A DNA stretch of 33,555 nt, taken from contig JAGQUM010000011.1 of NCBI GenBank assembly GCA_020438485.1, positions 1 to 33,555 of the forward strand. The letters are read 5' to 3'. The notes beneath the pieces were generated by a model. That model ran no database searches. It was given only the letters and a program-made list of their open reading frames with translations, and was not told the origin of the DNA. Shown piece by piece: positions 33,042 through 33,555 of the stretch. Position 1 is the stretch's first letter. The number at the start of each line of letters is the position of its first letter. The translations under genes and the position numbers were made by a program. The DNA is from Thermoleophilia bacterium. Lineage in GTDB: Bacteria > Actinomycetota > Thermoleophilia > Miltoncostaeales > Miltoncostaeaceae.

Positions 33042-33070
33042 TTGCGTCGCACGGAGGCGACACGTAGGTT
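33042..33070 (+). promoter_or_regulatory. promoter of the repeat-protein gene
   Basis: TTGCGT (33042-33047), a 17-base spacer and TAGGTT (33065-33070). It has the same -35 and spacing as the tRNA-Phe promoter. Transcription would begin near 33077, leaving a leader of about 60 bases with a proper ribosome-binding site. Confidence 0.55.
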
Positions 33071-33087
33071 TGTGCGCACTCGCACAA
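33070..33087. promoter_or_regulatory. perfect dyad over the start point, putative operator
   Basis: TTGTGCG and CGCACAA form a perfect 7+7 palindrome around CACT, and GG/CC pairs extend it past a bulged T. It overlaps the last base of the -10 and the predicted start point. That is a typical place for a repressor site, though an RNA hairpin at the 5' end is also possible. Confidence 0.5.
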
Positions 33088-33138
33088 CCAGGCGGGTCGA
33101 CCTCGAGTGGCCCGTGCGCGTCCCCCTTGGAGGCGGAG

Positions 33139-33555
33139 ATGCGGCAACGCCGTTCGGATGGTTCGCTGGGTCTGATCACGTTGAGGTTCCCCCCACCGCT
33201 GTCCGGCGGCGCGCAGAAGACGGGGTGGGAGGCGCTCGACAAGTGGGTCGGCGGGGGCGGCGGATCCGGTGGTGAGGCGGCCGCGGGCGGCGCGGAGGCG
33301 CCCGCGGGCCCCGCGGCCGCGTCCGGTGACGCCGGCGGGGCCAAGAAGACCGGCTGGGAGGCGCTCGACAAGTGGGTCGGCGGCGGCTCCACGGGCGGCG
33401 CCTCCGCGGCGGACGCACCCCCCGCGCCGGCGGCGGACGCACCTCCCGCGTCCGGTGACGCCGGCGGGGCGAAGAAGACCGGCTGGGAGGCGCTCGACAA
33501 GTGGGTCGGGTCGTCCAAGGGCGAGACGGCCGGCCGCGCCGAGCAGGCCAGGGAC
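33139..33555 (+). CDS. GWEALDKW tandem-repeat protein, 5' part
   Basis: A 139-codon open frame that runs off the window end. After 25 residues (MRQRRSDGSLGLITLRF start) come three copies of a KTGWEALDKWVG block beginning at residues 26, 69 and 112, an exact 43-residue (129-bp) period. The linkers are Gly/Ala/Pro/Ser-rich, and GDAGGAKK precedes copies 2 and 3. Each block looks like a short amphipathic helix with two Trp six residues apart, spaced by disordered linkers. I know no family with this motif. GGAGG (33129-33133) serves the ATG. No signal peptide is evident. The C-terminus is unseen, so a further domain may follow. Confidence 0.75.
   Translation, partial: MRQRRSDGSLGLITLRFPPPLSGGAQKTGWEALDKWVGGGGGSGGEAAAGGAEAPAGPAAASGDAGGAKKTGWEALDKWVGGGSTGGASAADAPPAPAADAPPASGDAGGAKKTGWEALDKWVGSSKGETAGRAEQARD

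Noticed and set aside
33214-33520. CRISPR-like or intergenic repeat
   Set aside because: The 129-bp repeats are in frame, keep the protein motif and lack spacers; they are coding tandem repeats.

Overview
The window is extremely G+C-rich with third codon positions almost always G or C, uses GTG starts freely, and is packed head to tail. About fifteen neighbouring gene pairs overlap by a start/stop tetranucleotide (GTGA, ATGA, once CTGA). No mobile element, CRISPR array or rRNA is visible. High-GC codon use, a DUF6636-type secreted protein, an actinobacterial-style Usp-like domain, apparently leaderless promoters and a type A2 heme-copper oxidase suggest a deep-branching actinobacterium, perhaps Thermoleophilia. 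That placement is an inference.

Layout. 1-4166 (+): the end of an HtrA-like protease, then a MoxR ATPase, a DUF58 protein and two membrane VWA proteins (a BatA/BatB-like module). 4123-9277 (-): a glycolate oxidase operon glcD-glcE-glcF, continuing into a GFA-type zinc protein and a ROK sugar kinase. 9613-10848 (-): an FAD amine-oxidase-like enzyme. 10930-17977 (+): a respiratory block of a two-helix small protein, heme O synthase, an MFS transporter, CtaC, a very large CtaD, CtaE and a lipoprotein cytochrome c. 17985-20244 (+): an SDR, a VanX-like dipeptidase and a UbiA/MqnP-like prenyltransferase. 20238-22499 (+): CcmA, CcmB, CcmC and a CcmD-like peptide. 22507-27637 (+): SirC, HemA, HemC, a CobA-HemD fusion and a SAM hydrolase. 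27634-28364 (-): a DUF6636-like secreted protein, a hairpin-rich noncoding stretch and tRNA-Phe. 28465-30913 (+): a response regulator, a histidine kinase and a small secreted protein. 30891-31426 (-): a small membrane protein and an Nfu N-domain protein. 31551-33016 (+): PyrE and RsgA. 33139 to the window end (+): a gene with exact 43-residue repeats.

Much of the central 17 kb can be read as one respiratory programme: tetrapyrrole supply (HemA, HemC, CobA-HemD, SirC), heme O synthesis (CtaB), cytochrome c maturation (Ccm), probably a quinone-pathway prenyltransferase, and the oxidase with its own lipoprotein cytochrome c. The most unusual items are a cytochrome oxidase subunit I fused to a C-terminal tandem Usp-like region, a His-rich 11-codon frame lying in phase before it and ending in TAG exactly at its ATG, a CoxII-hairpin-like 69-residue protein, two genes that appear to start at CTG, and the partial GWEALDKW-repeat gene behind a promoter overlapped by a perfect dyad.
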